Numbered from the stretch's first letter, positions 1-7,178 are shown. The stretch: 52,918 nt of DNA from JBFIHF01 sp964411125 (GCA_964411125.1 CAYPJU010000040.1:1-52918), one strand, 5' to 3'. Made by a program: numbers and translations. The notes: generated from the letters alone by a model not told the origin.

Positions 1-122
1 TCCTTGGTGGGGTGTGGGGCAAAGCCCCACGGTGTTCAGCTAAAACGACACCCTCAGGATGCCGCATCACCAGAGCCACGGCGCGTGAGGCCGGACGCCG
101 CATCACCACAGGAAGGGCGGCG
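1..122. other. Region downstream of parE with a short hairpin and a direct repeat
   Basis: No gene is seen here. GTGGGGC (14-20) and GCCCCAC (24-30) form a perfect 7-bp stem with a 3-nt loop, but no T-run follows on either strand, so it is not a clear terminator. A 12-bp direct repeat, GCCGCATCACCA, lies at 61-72 and 97-108. The window edge may cut off a downstream gene such as parC; that cannot be judged from this sequence. Confidence 0.4.
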
Positions 123-2078
123 TCAGACGTCGAGCTCTTCCAGATGCTCGGCGTTCTCCATGATGAAGTCGAACCGGACAGAAGCGTCGCGACCCATGAG
201 GTCGGACAGGACCTGTTCGGTCTCGAAGAGGTGTTCGTCGCGGACCTCGACGCGCAGTAGCCGTCGTTTCTCGGGGTCGAGCGTCGTGGACTTCAGCGTC
301 TTCGCCATCATCTCGCCGAGGCCCTTGAAGCGCTGGACGTTGACCTTCTTCTTCGAGGAGGAGAGGTCGGCGAGGATCTTGTCGCGGTGGGCGTCGTCGA
401 GCGCCCAGTAGGTGTCGTTGCCGTGGTCGATGCGGAACAGCGGCGGCTGGGCGATGTAGAGGAACCCGCCGTCGATGAGGCGCGGCATGTAGCGGTAGAA
501 AAACGTGAGGAGGAGCGTCGCGATGTGGTGGCCGTCGGAGTCGGCGTCCATCAGCAGGATGACGCGGTGGTAGCGGAGCTTGTCGGCGTCGAAATGGTCG
601 CCGAGCCCGCAGCCGAGCGCGTCGACGATGTCGCGCAGCTCCTTGTTGGAGGCGACCTTCGAGTCCGACGCCTGCTCGGCGTTGAGGACCTTGCCGCGTA
701 GAGGGAGCACGGCCTGCGTCTTTCGGTCGCGCCCCTGCTTCGCGTTGCCGCCGGCGGAGTCACCCTCGACGATGAAGAGCTCGCTCTTCGAGGGATCGGT
801 GGACGAGCAATCGGCGAGTTTTCCGGGGAGGTTGAGGCGGTGCGAGATGGCCCGCTTTCGCGAGACCTTCTGGCTCGCCGCGCGGCTCGCGGCGCGCGCC
901 TTCGCGGCGGCGATGATGCGCTGGGCGACCGCCTGGCCGGTGTTCGAGTGGGTGTGGAGGTACTGCTCGAGCTCCTGCTTCAGGAGCCCCGAGACGAGCG
1001 ACTTCACTTCCGGGTTGTTGAGCTTCGACTTCGTCTGCCCCTGGAACTGCGGCTCGGCCATGAAGACGCTGACGATCGCCTTGATCCCCTCGCGGATGTC
1101 GTCCGACCCGATGGTGAGCGACTTCGGCGCGACGTCGTGCGTGTCGAACCACGCTCGCAGCGCGCGGCTTACGCCGTCGCGGAACCCGGCTTCGTGCGTC
1201 CCGCCGTCGGCGGTCGGGATTCCGTTCACGAACGTCAGGATCTGTTCCCGCGTGTCCTCGGTCCACTGCAGCGCGATCTCCACGCGCGCGAGGTTTCCGT
1301 TGATGCCCGACTGCCGCACCACGATGGCGTCGGTGTGGATCGGCGGCTCCTTCGACTCCTTCTGGACCTTGTCGAGGAAGTCGGCGACGCCCCCTTCGTG
1401 CTTGAACTCGTGGTAGTCGCCGGTCGTCTTGTCGCGGAAGACGATCCGAACGCCGCGGTGCAGAAAGCTCGCGATCTCGAGCCGCTCCGCGATGAGCTTC
1501 GGGTCGAGCTCGACGTCCTCGAAAATCTCGGGGTCGGGGCGGAAGGTGATCTCCGTGCCGGTCCCTCGGGCGTCCTTGTTCACGACTTCGACGGGGCCCT
1601 GCGGTACGCCGCGCCGGTAACGCTGTTCGTAGACCTGGCCGTCGCGCTTCACGCGCGCGATCAGTTCTTCGCTGAGCGCGTTCACGACTGCGGCGCCGAC
1701 GCCGTGCAGTCCGCCCGACGTCTCGTAGCTCTCGTTGTCGAACTTACCGCCGGCATGCAGCGTCGTGTAGATGACTTCGAGCGCGCTCCGCCCGTCCTCG
1801 TGTTCGTCGACGGGGATGCCGCGACCGTTGTCGGAGACGGAAAGCGTGCGCCGGTCCTCGTGCAGCGCCACCTCGATCGTGGTCGCGTGGCCGTTCATCG
1901 CCTCGTCGACCGAGTTGTCGACGACCTCCCAGAGGAGGTGATGCAGGCCGGGTTTGCCCGTCCCGCCGATGTACATGCCGGGGCGCTTGCGAACGGCCTC
2001 GCGGCCTGAGAGCACGACGATGTCTTTGGCGTCGTACCGCTTCACCTTCGTTGGCTTGGATGCCGGTTGTTCCGACAT
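123..2078 (-). CDS. parE: DNA topoisomerase IV subunit B (ParE-type)
   Basis: ATP-binding subunit of a type IIA topoisomerase, which with ParC decatenates and relaxes DNA. The 651-residue protein has the GHKL ATPase signatures in order (VVDNSVDEA with Asn55, DNGRG at 83-87, GLHGVGA at 123-129), then the transducer, then a TOPRIM domain with EGDSAGG (438-444), PLRGKVLNAE and the metal site DADSDG (511-516). It lacks the long insertion of proteobacterial GyrB. The stretch ALGCG...HIATLL...YMPRLIDGG and FKGLGEMMAKTLKSTT resembles ParE of alphaproteobacteria more than GyrB. The ATG is preceded by GGGAG at 5 nt. GyrB is the alternative; subunit class is certain, ParE versus GyrB is likely but inferred. 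Confidence 0.9.
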   Translation of the reverse strand: MSEQPASKPTKVKRYDAKDIVVLSGREAVRKRPGMYIGGTGKPGLHHLLWEVVDNSVDEAMNGHATTIEVALHEDRRTLSVSDNGRGIPVDEHEDGRSALEVIYTTLHAGGKFDNESYETSGGLHGVGAAVVNALSEELIARVKRDGQVYEQRYRRGVPQGPVEVVNKDARGTGTEITFRPDPEIFEDVELDPKLIAERLEIASFLHRGVRIVFRDKTTGDYHEFKHEGGVADFLDKVQKESKEPPIHTDAIVVRQSGINGNLARVEIALQWTEDTREQILTFVNGIPTADGGTHEAGFRDGVSRALRAWFDTHDVAPKSLTIGSDDIREGIKAIVSVFMAEPQFQGQTKSKLNNPEVKSLVSGLLKQELEQYLHTHSNTGQAVAQRIIAAAKARAASRAASQKVSRKRAISHRLNLPGKLADCSSTDPSKSELFIVEGDSAGGNAKQGRDRKTQAVLPLRGKVLNAEQASDSKVASNKELRDIVDALGCGLGDHFDADKLRYHRVILLMDADSDGHHIATLLLTFFYRYMPRLIDGGFLYIAQPPLFRIDHGNDTYWALDDAHRDKILADLSSSKKKVNVQRFKGLGEMMAKTLKSTTLDPEKRRLLRVEVRDEHLFETEQVLSDLMGRDASVRFDFIMENAEHLEELDV

Positions 2079-2341
2079 GGAGCTCCCTTGCTCTCGTGGT
2101 TTCTGCCGGGCGAGCCGCTGGCTCTCCGATCGCCCGCACAGCGCGCGGCGATCGGTTCATTTGTACACCCTCGATCACGCGCCCACAACCCCGCTGGAAG
2201 GGCCCGATCGGCGCGGTAGTGACCTGCGCACCACGATCGAGGGGAACTCTCCTCGGAAATGGTGTGACATGTAAACCACACGCGCCGGTAAGTTTTGTTG
2301 CCAGTCAATATCGGAGGGTGGTTTTTTATTATTAAAAACAA
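2079..2341. other. Intergenic region between divergent parE and the lipoprotein pair
   Basis: About 300 bases up to the sigma-54 element contain no convincing ORF. The right half (about 2285-2345) is clearly more AT-rich than its surroundings, with a TTTTTTATTATTAAAAA run, as is common upstream of activator-dependent promoters where DNA bending is needed. The parE promoter must lie in the left half, but no clear -35/-10 pair was picked out. Confidence 0.4.
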
Positions 2342-2355
2342 ACACTTGCGAGTGT
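2342..2355. promoter_or_regulatory. Inverted repeat upstream of sigma-54 promoter, possible activator site
   Basis: ACACT (2342-2346) and AGTGT (2351-2355) form an inverted repeat with a 4-nt spacer, about 38 bp upstream of the GG of the putative sigma-54 promoter. Enhancer-binding proteins bind such sites, usually 70-150 bp upstream, so the spacing is short. The call is an inference from position only. Confidence 0.2.
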
Positions 2356-2377
2356 GTCTCGCGCTTTCTTTCACGTG

Positions 2378-2394
2378 TTGGCATGGCAAATGCT
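2378..2394 (+). promoter_or_regulatory. Putative sigma-54 promoter of the lipoprotein pair
   Basis: TTGGCATGGCAAATGCT matches the sigma-54 consensus YTGGCACGRNNNTTGCW at all but two defined positions and keeps the required GG-N10-GC spacing (GG 2380-2381, GC 2392-2393). Transcription would start near 2404-2405, leaving a short leader that contains the Shine-Dalgarno GAGGTG (2412-2417) before the ATG at 2425. Geometry and sequence both fit; function is inferred. Confidence 0.6.
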
Positions 2395-2424
2395 CTTGCT
2401 CTGGTCCGACACGAGGTGCCCACC

Positions 2425-3012
2425 ATGCTCGAACACATCATCAAGACTTCCTCCGTCGCCCTGCTGCTCGCCATCGGACTCTGTTCCTGCGGTGAGACCC
2501 CGGACGACGACTCGACCAACCACGCTGCGCTCGCATCGAGTGCCGACACCGAGCCGGAGCGAGACGAAGCGCATTGCGAACGCGCCGCCGAACGAGCGCG
2601 AGAATCGAAGCCTCACAAGGTCAGCATTTGCCACATCCCGCCCGGAAACCCGGACAACGCCCACACGATCAACATCAGCAAGAAAGCGGTCGACGCGCAC
2701 CTCGCTCACGGCGACGTGCTCGGAGCCTGCGGTTGCACCCCGGACGACTCCTCGGAAGTCCCGCCAACCGGTGACGGTGGGACTTCCGGAGGAGGCGAGC
2801 CGGGCGAGAATCCTCCGCCCGCGCCGTCGCCTTCGAGCGGTTCGAGCGAGCCCACTGACGGGACCGTTCCCGAAGACGGAACGCAGGGCGGTGGCGAGAA
2901 TCCACCCTCCACCGACGTCTGTGACCAAGACCAGAACCGCTGCGAGCTGAGTTCGGACTGCGGAGACAACCGCGCCTGTGACTACGGCTGCTGCGTCGAA
3001 ATCATCCTCTGA
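2425..3012 (+). CDS. Secreted lipoprotein with CHIPPGNP module and Cys-rich tail (copy 1)
   Basis: 195-residue exported lipoprotein of unknown function. The ATG at 2425 is chosen because GAGGTG lies 7 nt upstream and a signal peptide follows directly, ending in the lipobox LCSC with Cys22. Residues 64-104 hold a module, KVSICHIPPGNPDNAHTI then AHLAHGD and GACGC, that I recognise from many secreted bacterial proteins but for which I know no proven function. A low-complexity Gly/Pro/Ser/Glu linker follows, then a Cys-rich C-terminus ending GCCVEIIL that could form a small disulfide knot. The next gene, 19 nt downstream, is a paralogue, and a sigma-54-like promoter precedes this one. Start, export and co-transcription are well supported; role is unknown. 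Confidence 0.85.
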   Translation: MLEHIIKTSSVALLLAIGLCSCGETPDDDSTNHAALASSADTEPERDEAHCERAAERARESKPHKVSICHIPPGNPDNAHTINISKKAVDAHLAHGDVLGACGCTPDDSSEVPPTGDGGTSGGGEPGENPPPAPSPSSGSSEPTDGTVPEDGTQGGGENPPSTDVCDQDQNRCELSSDCGDNRACDYGCCVEIIL

Positions 3013-3031
3013 GCCCACCAAGGAGACCACC

Positions 3032-4081
3032 ATGTTCAAGCGACTGATTCCCTATCTCTTCGTTCCGACCCTCGCTCTCGGTGCCTGTGTGCCGATGGGC
3101 TCCGAACCCGACGGCCACGATTCGGTCGTGCGCTCCGAGCTCGACCAGGTCGAGCACTGCGACGACGCCGACCGGACCGCGACCAAGTCTCACAAAGTGG
3201 CGGTCTGCCACATTCCGCCGGGGAACCCGGACAACGCGCACACGATCGTCATCAGCCGCAAGGCGGTCGAAGCGCACCTCGCGCACGGCGACGACCTGGG
3301 AGGCTGCGGCTGCGGCGACATCGACCATCCGGGCGGCGGCGGCGACTACGACGGTCCCGGAAACAGCGGCGGCAAGGGGAACGGAAACAAGAACGGTCAT
3401 CCCCACGACGGTGGCGACAGCGACGGCGATCCCTACGACCCCAACGGCGGCAGCTCTACCCCTGACGGCGACGGCAGCGGTTCCGGTGGCTCCGACGGCG
3501 ACGGAAGCGGTTCGGGCGGCTCCGACGGCGACGGCACCGACGGCAGTGGTTCAGGCGGCGACGGCTCGGGCTCTGGCGGCGACGGCAGCGGATCGGGCGG
3601 CGACGGCTCCGGCTCTGGCGGGGACGGCAGCGGTTCGGGCGGCGACGGCAGCGGTTCGGGCGGCGACGGTAGCGGCTCGGGCGGAGACGGTTCCAGCTCG
3701 GGCGGCGACGGCTCCGGCTCGGGCGGGGACGGCAGCGGCAGCACGGACGGCAGTGGCTCCGGCGCTGGCGGCGACGGCAGTGGCTCCGGCGCTGGCGGCG
3801 ACGGCTCCGGCAGCACGGACGGCAGCGGATCGGGCGGGGACGGCAGCGGCACCGGGAGCACCGACGGCAGCGGTTCCGGCTCCGGCGGTGACGGCAGCGG
3901 CTCCGGAAGCACCGACGGCAGCGGTTCCAGCTCCGGCGGCGACGGCTCCGGCGGTACGTCAGGTGGAAGCGGAATGTGTGACGCGGGTGACCTCACCTGC
4001 ACCCAACACGCCGACTGTCCCCAATCGATCGGCGACATCCACGCCTGCTACGACGGCTGCTGCGTCGAAGTGATCCAGTAG
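3032..4081 (+). CDS. Secreted lipoprotein with CHIPPGNP module and long Gly/Ser/Asp repeat (copy 2)
   Basis: 349-residue paralogue of the preceding gene. AGGAGA sits 5 nt before the ATG at 3032; the signal peptide ends in lipobox LGAC (Cys19). Residues 54-94 repeat the KVAVCHIPPGNPDNAHTI...AHLAHGD...GCGC module. From about residue 100 to 315 the protein is almost only Gly, Ser, Asp and Thr, largely a seven-residue unit GSGGDGS, which would be a flexible or Asp-rich, possibly Ca-binding stalk. The C-terminus (CDAGDLTC...DGCCVEVIQ) matches the Cys-rich tail of copy 1. The layout suggests a surface-anchored stalk carrying a disulfide-stabilised tip; that is inference. The repeat is unstable by nature and lies beside an assembly gap, so its length should be distrusted. 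Confidence 0.85.
   Translation: MFKRLIPYLFVPTLALGACVPMGSEPDGHDSVVRSELDQVEHCDDADRTATKSHKVAVCHIPPGNPDNAHTIVISRKAVEAHLAHGDDLGGCGCGDIDHPGGGGDYDGPGNSGGKGNGNKNGHPHDGGDSDGDPYDPNGGSSTPDGDGSGSGGSDGDGSGSGGSDGDGTDGSGSGGDGSGSGGDGSGSGGDGSGSGGDGSGSGGDGSGSGGDGSGSGGDGSSSGGDGSGSGGDGSGSTDGSGSGAGGDGSGSGAGGDGSGSTDGSGSGGDGSGTGSTDGSGSGSGGDGSGSGSTDGSGSSSGGDGSGGTSGGSGMCDAGDLTCTQHADCPQSIGDIHACYDGCCVEVIQ
3464..3968 (+). repeat. 21-bp coding tandem repeat (Gly-Ser-Gly-Gly-Asp-Gly-Ser units)
   Basis: Within copy 2, GGC GAC GGC AGC GGT TCG-type codons recur with a 21-nt period, with occasional STDGSGS interruptions. Synonymous third-position changes between units show it is an old, translated repeat rather than a recent expansion. 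Confidence 0.8.
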
Positions 4082-4098
4082 CCGGCGCGAAGCGCCGG
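4082..4098. repeat. Short hairpin directly after lipoprotein copy 2
   Basis: CCGGCGC (4082-4088), loop GAA, GCGCCGG (4092-4098), starting one base after the stop codon. No T-run follows, so it is not a typical intrinsic terminator; it resembles the palindromic units just downstream. Confidence 0.5.
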
Positions 4099-4104
4099 TC
4101 TACT

Positions 4105-4168
4105 GGACCGCGCTGCGCGCGGTGTGGGACCTCGCTTCGCTCGGTGTGGGACCGGCCTTCGGCCGGTG
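4105..4168 (+). repeat. 22-bp modular palindromic repeat array, left block
   Basis: Three consecutive 22-bp units start at 4105, 4127 and 4149, the last running into the Ns. Each has a constant frame GGACC...GGTGTG around a variable core: CGCGC TGC GCGCG, TCGC TTC GCTC, or GGCC TTC GGCC. The first and third core types are perfect hairpins. The same units occur at 4270-4291, 4409-4468 and, inverted, at 4539-4626. Confidence 0.75.
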
Positions 4169-4268
4169 NNNNNNNNNNNNNNNNNNNNNNNNNNNNNNNN
4201 NNNNNNNNNNNNNNNNNNNNNNNNNNNNNNNNNNNNNNNNNNNNNNNNNNNNNNNNNNNNNNNNNNNN
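4169..4268. other. Assembly gap (100 Ns)
   Basis: Exactly 100 Ns, the usual placeholder for a scaffold gap of unknown size. It lies inside the repeat array, which is a likely reason for the break. What follows it (a lipoprotein-like tail at 4300-4320) suggests that coding sequence may be missing here. Confidence 0.95.
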
Positions 4269-4269
4269 G

Positions 4270-4291
4270 GGACCTCGCTGCGCTCGGTGTG
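4270..4291 (+). repeat. 22-bp repeat unit right of the gap
   Basis: One complete unit of the same family (core TCGC TGC GCTC) follows the gap directly and is itself followed by the first bases of another unit (GGACC at 4292), which then turns into the lipoprotein-like tail. Confidence 0.7.
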
Positions 4292-4296
4292 GGACC

Positions 4297-4320
4297 GACT
4301 GCGTCGAAGTAGTTCAGTAA
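4297..4320 (+). pseudogene. 3' tail of a third CHIPPGNP-type lipoprotein gene, interrupted by repeats or the gap
   Basis: From 4297 the sequence reads GAC TGC GTC GAA GTA GTT CAG TAA, giving D-C-V-E-V-V-Q-stop. The two intact neighbours end G-C-C-V-E-I-I-L and D-G-C-C-V-E-V-I-Q. The match is short but is both in position and at nucleotide level (TGCGTCGAAGT is identical to copy 2 at its 3' end). Upstream of it lie repeat units, not coding sequence, so either repeats have invaded the end of a third copy or the tail of copy 2 was duplicated. It is followed by a strong terminator at 4378, as expected for the true end of the operon. Confidence 0.45.
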
Positions 4321-4377
4321 TCCAGGATGACCTGACCCCCGGCACGCGACCGGGCCAACAACGCGTGTACACTACTC

Positions 4378-4408
4378 GCCCGGCGCCGAAAGGCGCCGGG
4401 CTTTTTTT
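4378..4408 (+). terminator. Rho-independent terminator of the lipoprotein operon
   Basis: GCCCGGCGCC (4378-4387), loop GAAA, GGCGCCGGGC (4392-4401), then seven Ts (4402-4408). A 10-bp perfect GC-rich stem with a T-run on the plus strand is a textbook intrinsic terminator and ends transcription of the lipoprotein genes upstream. Confidence 0.9.
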
Positions 4409-4468
4409 CGGCCTTCGGCCGGTTGGACCTCGCTTCGCTCGGTGGTGGACCTCGCTGCGCTCGGTGGG
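4409..4468 (+). repeat. 22-bp modular palindromic repeat array, middle block
   Basis: A partial unit (CGGCCTTCGGCCGG, 4409-4422) and two full units at 4425-4446 (core TCGC TTC GCTC) and 4447-4468 (core TCGC TGC GCTC) follow the terminator in the same orientation as the left block. Between 4469 and 4538 nothing recognisable is seen. Confidence 0.7.
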
Positions 4469-4538
4469 GCGATGATTGTGACGTCCGACATAGCGTCTGC
4501 CGGATCATCCTCAATCTCAAACGACTTGCGTGACCAAG

Positions 4539-4626
4539 AACACCGGCCGAAGGCCGGTCCCACACCGCGCGCAGCGCGGTCCCCCACCGGCCGAAGGCCG
4601 GTCCCACACCGAGCGCAGCGAGGTCC
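4539..4626 (-). repeat. 22-bp modular palindromic repeat array, right block (inverted)
   Basis: Four units in the opposite orientation (4539-4560, 4561-4582, 4583-4604, 4605-4626), each with a CACACC-like start and GGTCC end, cores GGCC GAA GGCC (twice), GCGC GCA GCGC and GAGC GCA GCGA. They fill the space up to the end of the convergent BI-1 gene, so both convergent transcripts end in arrays pointing at each other. Confidence 0.75.
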
Positions 4627-4630
4627 CCCC

Positions 4631-4664
4631 GCGAGCTGAATCGCCAAAGGCGATTCAGTCTCGC
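4631..4664. repeat. Long hairpin overlapping the BI-1 stop codon
   Basis: GCGAG-CTGAATCGCC (4631-4645), loop AAA, GGCGATTCAG (4649-4658), a one-base bulge and CTCGC (4660-4664) give a 15-bp stem. It includes the last codons of the BI-1 gene. No T-run follows on the minus strand; it may act as a 3'-end stabiliser or be a further palindromic element. Confidence 0.5.
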
Positions 4665-5347
4665 GACATGAAGATGCGGAGGATGTACCAGAAGAGGAGG
4701 GCGACAGCGGAGAAGAGCGCCAGGGCGGCGGCGACGTGCTGGCCCGGTCGGTAGTGATGCAGGACGTTGGAAGTGTAGTAGAGGATGTAGCCGGAGGCGA
4801 GGCCCGCCATGATGATCGAGAAGCCCAGGCCGAGGTTGAAGCCGAAGAGGGTGCCAGCGACGATGGCGCCCAGGGCAAGGAAGCCCGCGATCATGAGGCC
4901 GGTGCGGAGGAAGGAGAAGTCCTTCTTGGTCATGAAGACCCCGACGGTGAGGCCGGCGAAGACGACCAACGTCGTGATGCCCGCCATCGGGATGACCGAC
5001 GGGTCGGACTTGTAGGCGGCAAAAACGAGAAGCGGCGCAAAAATGAAGGCCTCGACGACGACGTAGAGTCCGAGCCCCAGGTACTGCATCGCGGGAGAGG
5101 TGTCGGACATCGCCCATTTGTTGGCGACCCATCCAACAAGCATGAAAACCCCAAGGACGAGGAGCCAGCTCACGCTCAGCATCGCCTCCGCCATGGGCAC
5201 GGCTAGCCCGCTCGCGAACAGGGCGAACTCGATCCCGATGAACGCGATGATCGCACCCAGCAGATGTGCGTAAGTCTTACGGATGAAGCCGACGCGGGCG
5301 TCGATGCTCGCCGCGCTGACGGACTGCATGGTGGGTGAATCGTACAT
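4655..5347 (-). CDS. Bax inhibitor-1 (BI-1/YccA/YbhL) family membrane protein
   Basis: 230-residue protein with seven predicted hydrophobic segments and short loops, typical of the BI-1 family of small inner-membrane proteins (pH-dependent Ca leak is known for one bacterial homologue; the role in most bacteria is unclear). The N-terminal R-x-F-x-x-K-T-Y-x-H-L and the C-terminal FSAVALLFWYILRIF helix fit the family. Start at 5347 is chosen because GAGGAA lies 5 nt upstream; an in-frame ATG 16 codons earlier has no ribosome site. It is a single-gene unit, convergent with the lipoprotein locus and separated from mutM by about 105 bp. Confidence 0.88.
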   Translation of the reverse strand: MYDSPTMQSVSAASIDARVGFIRKTYAHLLGAIIAFIGIEFALFASGLAVPMAEAMLSVSWLLVLGVFMLVGWVANKWAMSDTSPAMQYLGLGLYVVVEAFIFAPLLVFAAYKSDPSVIPMAGITTLVVFAGLTVGVFMTKKDFSFLRTGLMIAGFLALGAIVAGTLFGFNLGLGFSIIMAGLASGYILYYTSNVLHHYRPGQHVAAALALFSAVALLFWYILRIFMSRD

Positions 5348-5452
5348 GTGGGTTCCTCGTATGGTGTGGGCAAGTGCCCGAAGTTTCTGAGTCACGCTTT
5401 CGCGCAGACACTAACAGAACAAAACCGGGGGGAAAATCCTTTCCCGGTAACA

Positions 5453-6244
5453 TCAAGATTGGCAGCGCGGGCAGAAATACGAGCTACGCCCACCGATCGT
5501 TTCGCGATCGATCCGGGTGCCACATCGGGAGCACGGACTTCCTTCGCGGTCGTAGACGTCGAAGGGGTTGTCCGCGTGCGCGCCTTCCCCCAGATAGACG
5601 ACCTCGTCGCCCGATTGCACCTCGATGAGCTGTCGGAAGTAGCGGCCCAGCTCGGCGGCGAGGGCGGCGACGTCGTCATCCGCCAACGCGGCGACCTTCA
5701 CGTCGGGAGGAAGCGATAGGCGCCAGAAGATCTCGCTGATCGCGATGTTCCCGACCCCGGCGACGACCTTCTGGTCGAGCAGCGCGTCCTTCAGGCGACG
5801 GCGCGGCGAGAGCCGGGCGGCGAGCTCGGGGCCCGGGAGGTCGAGGGGCTCGGGGCCCATCTTCGCGAGCGCCGGGTAGGCGTCGGGGAGGTCGGCGCTC
5901 GGATAGAGCTCGACGTGCCCGAGCCGTCGCGGATCTTTGAAGACGAGCCAGCCGTCGTCGACAGCCCAGGACAGTCGCGCGAAGCGACCGCTCGGCTGGG
6001 GCTCGAGCACGATCTTTCCCGACATTCGAAAGTGGGCGACGACCGTGTGCTCTCCGAAATCGAACAGGAGATACTTCCCGCGCCGTCGAAGCTCGGGCGT
6101 TGCGGTGAGAAAAGCCTTCCGCAGGCCCTCCGGGGTCCCGTCGCGCAGCAGCTCGGGGTCGTCCAAGATCAGGTCGGAGGCCGGGCGGGTCCACCAACGT
6201 TCGAGGTTCCGGCGGACGATCTCGACTTCGGCGAGTTCGGGCAT
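5453..6244 (-). CDS. mutM: Formamidopyrimidine-DNA glycosylase
   Basis: Bifunctional base-excision repair enzyme removing oxidised purines such as 8-oxoG and cutting the abasic site. The 263 residues start MPELAEVE, giving the catalytic Pro2 and Glu3; Lys57 (RRRGKYLLF) is in place; the helix-two-turn-helix follows (VGNIAISEIFWR); and a C-terminal zinc finger has Cys238, Cys241, Cys258 and Cys261 with the catalytic-loop Arg in IGGRSSYFC. The usual PELPEVE is PELAEVE here, a conservative change. The gene abuts kynA with no spacer (its ATG directly follows the kynA stop), so the two are co-transcribed. Confidence 0.95.
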   Translation of the reverse strand: MPELAEVEIVRRNLERWWTRPASDLILDDPELLRDGTPEGLRKAFLTATPELRRRGKYLLFDFGEHTVVAHFRMSGKIVLEPQPSGRFARLSWAVDDGWLVFKDPRRLGHVELYPSADLPDAYPALAKMGPEPLDLPGPELAARLSPRRRLKDALLDQKVVAGVGNIAISEIFWRLSLPPDVKVAALADDDVAALAAELGRYFRQLIEVQSGDEVVYLGEGAHADNPFDVYDREGSPCSRCGTRIDRETIGGRSSYFCPRCQS

Positions 6245-7099
6245 TCAGACGTTGCGCGTCGGTCCGCGGGTGGTGCCGTAGAACTCTTCGTCGTCGAGGA
6301 GGCCACGGGCCGCCCAGATGACGGGGAAAGCGCGTTTGCCGAGGGTCTTCTCGAGGTAGCGGACCCCGGCGGACCCCCCCGTCCCGATCTTCGCCCCGAT
6401 GAGCCGCTCGACGACGCGGACGTGGTGGTACCGCCACAACAGCAGGTTCTGGTCATGCTGAACCAGCGCCTCGGCGAGGGTGTAGAGGTTGTAGTAGTCG
6501 TCGGGGTGCTTGAAGAGCCGCGACATCTCCTCGATCGTACGCTGGCTCACCGCTTCGTCGGTGTCGTCGTCGGTGACCTCGACGTCGAACCCCTTTCGCT
6601 GCAGGAGGCGGTAGAACCGGTCGCGCAGGCTCGGCTCGTCGAGGCGCCGTCGCAGCCGAGCCTCCTCGTCTTCGGAGCAGGTGACCGACTGGAGGATCTG
6701 CTCGGACTTCATCCCGGTGACGAACTCGACCTCGCGGAACTGCACCGACTGGAATCCGCTCGCAGGGTTCAGGACCTTTCGGAACGAGAGGAAATCACGT
6801 GGCGTCATCGTCTCGAGGATGTGAATCTGCTGGATCAGGACTCCCTCGATTCGGTCGACTCGCTGCAGGAGCCGCGCCGCCTCGAAGGGGTCGTCGCCGT
6901 CCATGCACTCGCCGGCCTTGTCGAGCTCGAAGAGGATCTGCTTGAACCAGAGCTCGTAAGCCTGGTGAATGATGATGAAGAGGAGCTCGTCGTGGGCTTC
7001 GTTCTCGGACTGCGGATGTTGCAGCGAGATCAGATCGGGGACCTTGAGGTACGACCCGTAGCTCAGCTTGCCGTAAGGATTGTGGGGCTTGTCGGCCAT
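6245..7099 (-). CDS. kynA: Tryptophan 2,3-dioxygenase
   Basis: Heme enzyme that opens the indole ring of L-Trp to N-formylkynurenine, the first step of kynurenine breakdown. The 284-residue length fits bacterial TDO. Visible signatures are YGSYLKVPDLISLQ, HDELLFIIIHQAYELWFKQ with the active-site His45, the PASGFQSVQFRE motif, and WRYHHVRVVERLIG with the proximal heme His (225/226) followed by GTGGSAGV, which binds substrate. No kynB or kynU is nearby; the partner genes here are an HTH protein upstream and mutM downstream. Confidence 0.95.
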   Translation of the reverse strand: MADKPHNPYGKLSYGSYLKVPDLISLQHPQSENEAHDELLFIIIHQAYELWFKQILFELDKAGECMDGDDPFEAARLLQRVDRIEGVLIQQIHILETMTPRDFLSFRKVLNPASGFQSVQFREVEFVTGMKSEQILQSVTCSEDEEARLRRRLDEPSLRDRFYRLLQRKGFDVEVTDDDTDEAVSQRTIEEMSRLFKHPDDYYNLYTLAEALVQHDQNLLLWRYHHVRVVERLIGAKIGTGGSAGVRYLEKTLGKRAFPVIWAARGLLDDEEFYGTTRGPTRNV

Positions 7100-7178
7100 C
7101 TGGACGTCACGTTCGGGGTGGAGTGATGGGTCCTCACCATCGGCGAGGACTCTGGGCGCCCCCGGACGATCCCGTCTA

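Noticed and set aside
3433..4038. Pro/Glu/Ser repeat protein on the minus strand
   Set aside because: It is the reverse reading of the GSGGDGS repeat of lipoprotein copy 2, with no start signal.
4105..4626. CRISPR or integron attC array
   Set aside because: Units are contiguous 22-mers without spacers or gene cassettes.
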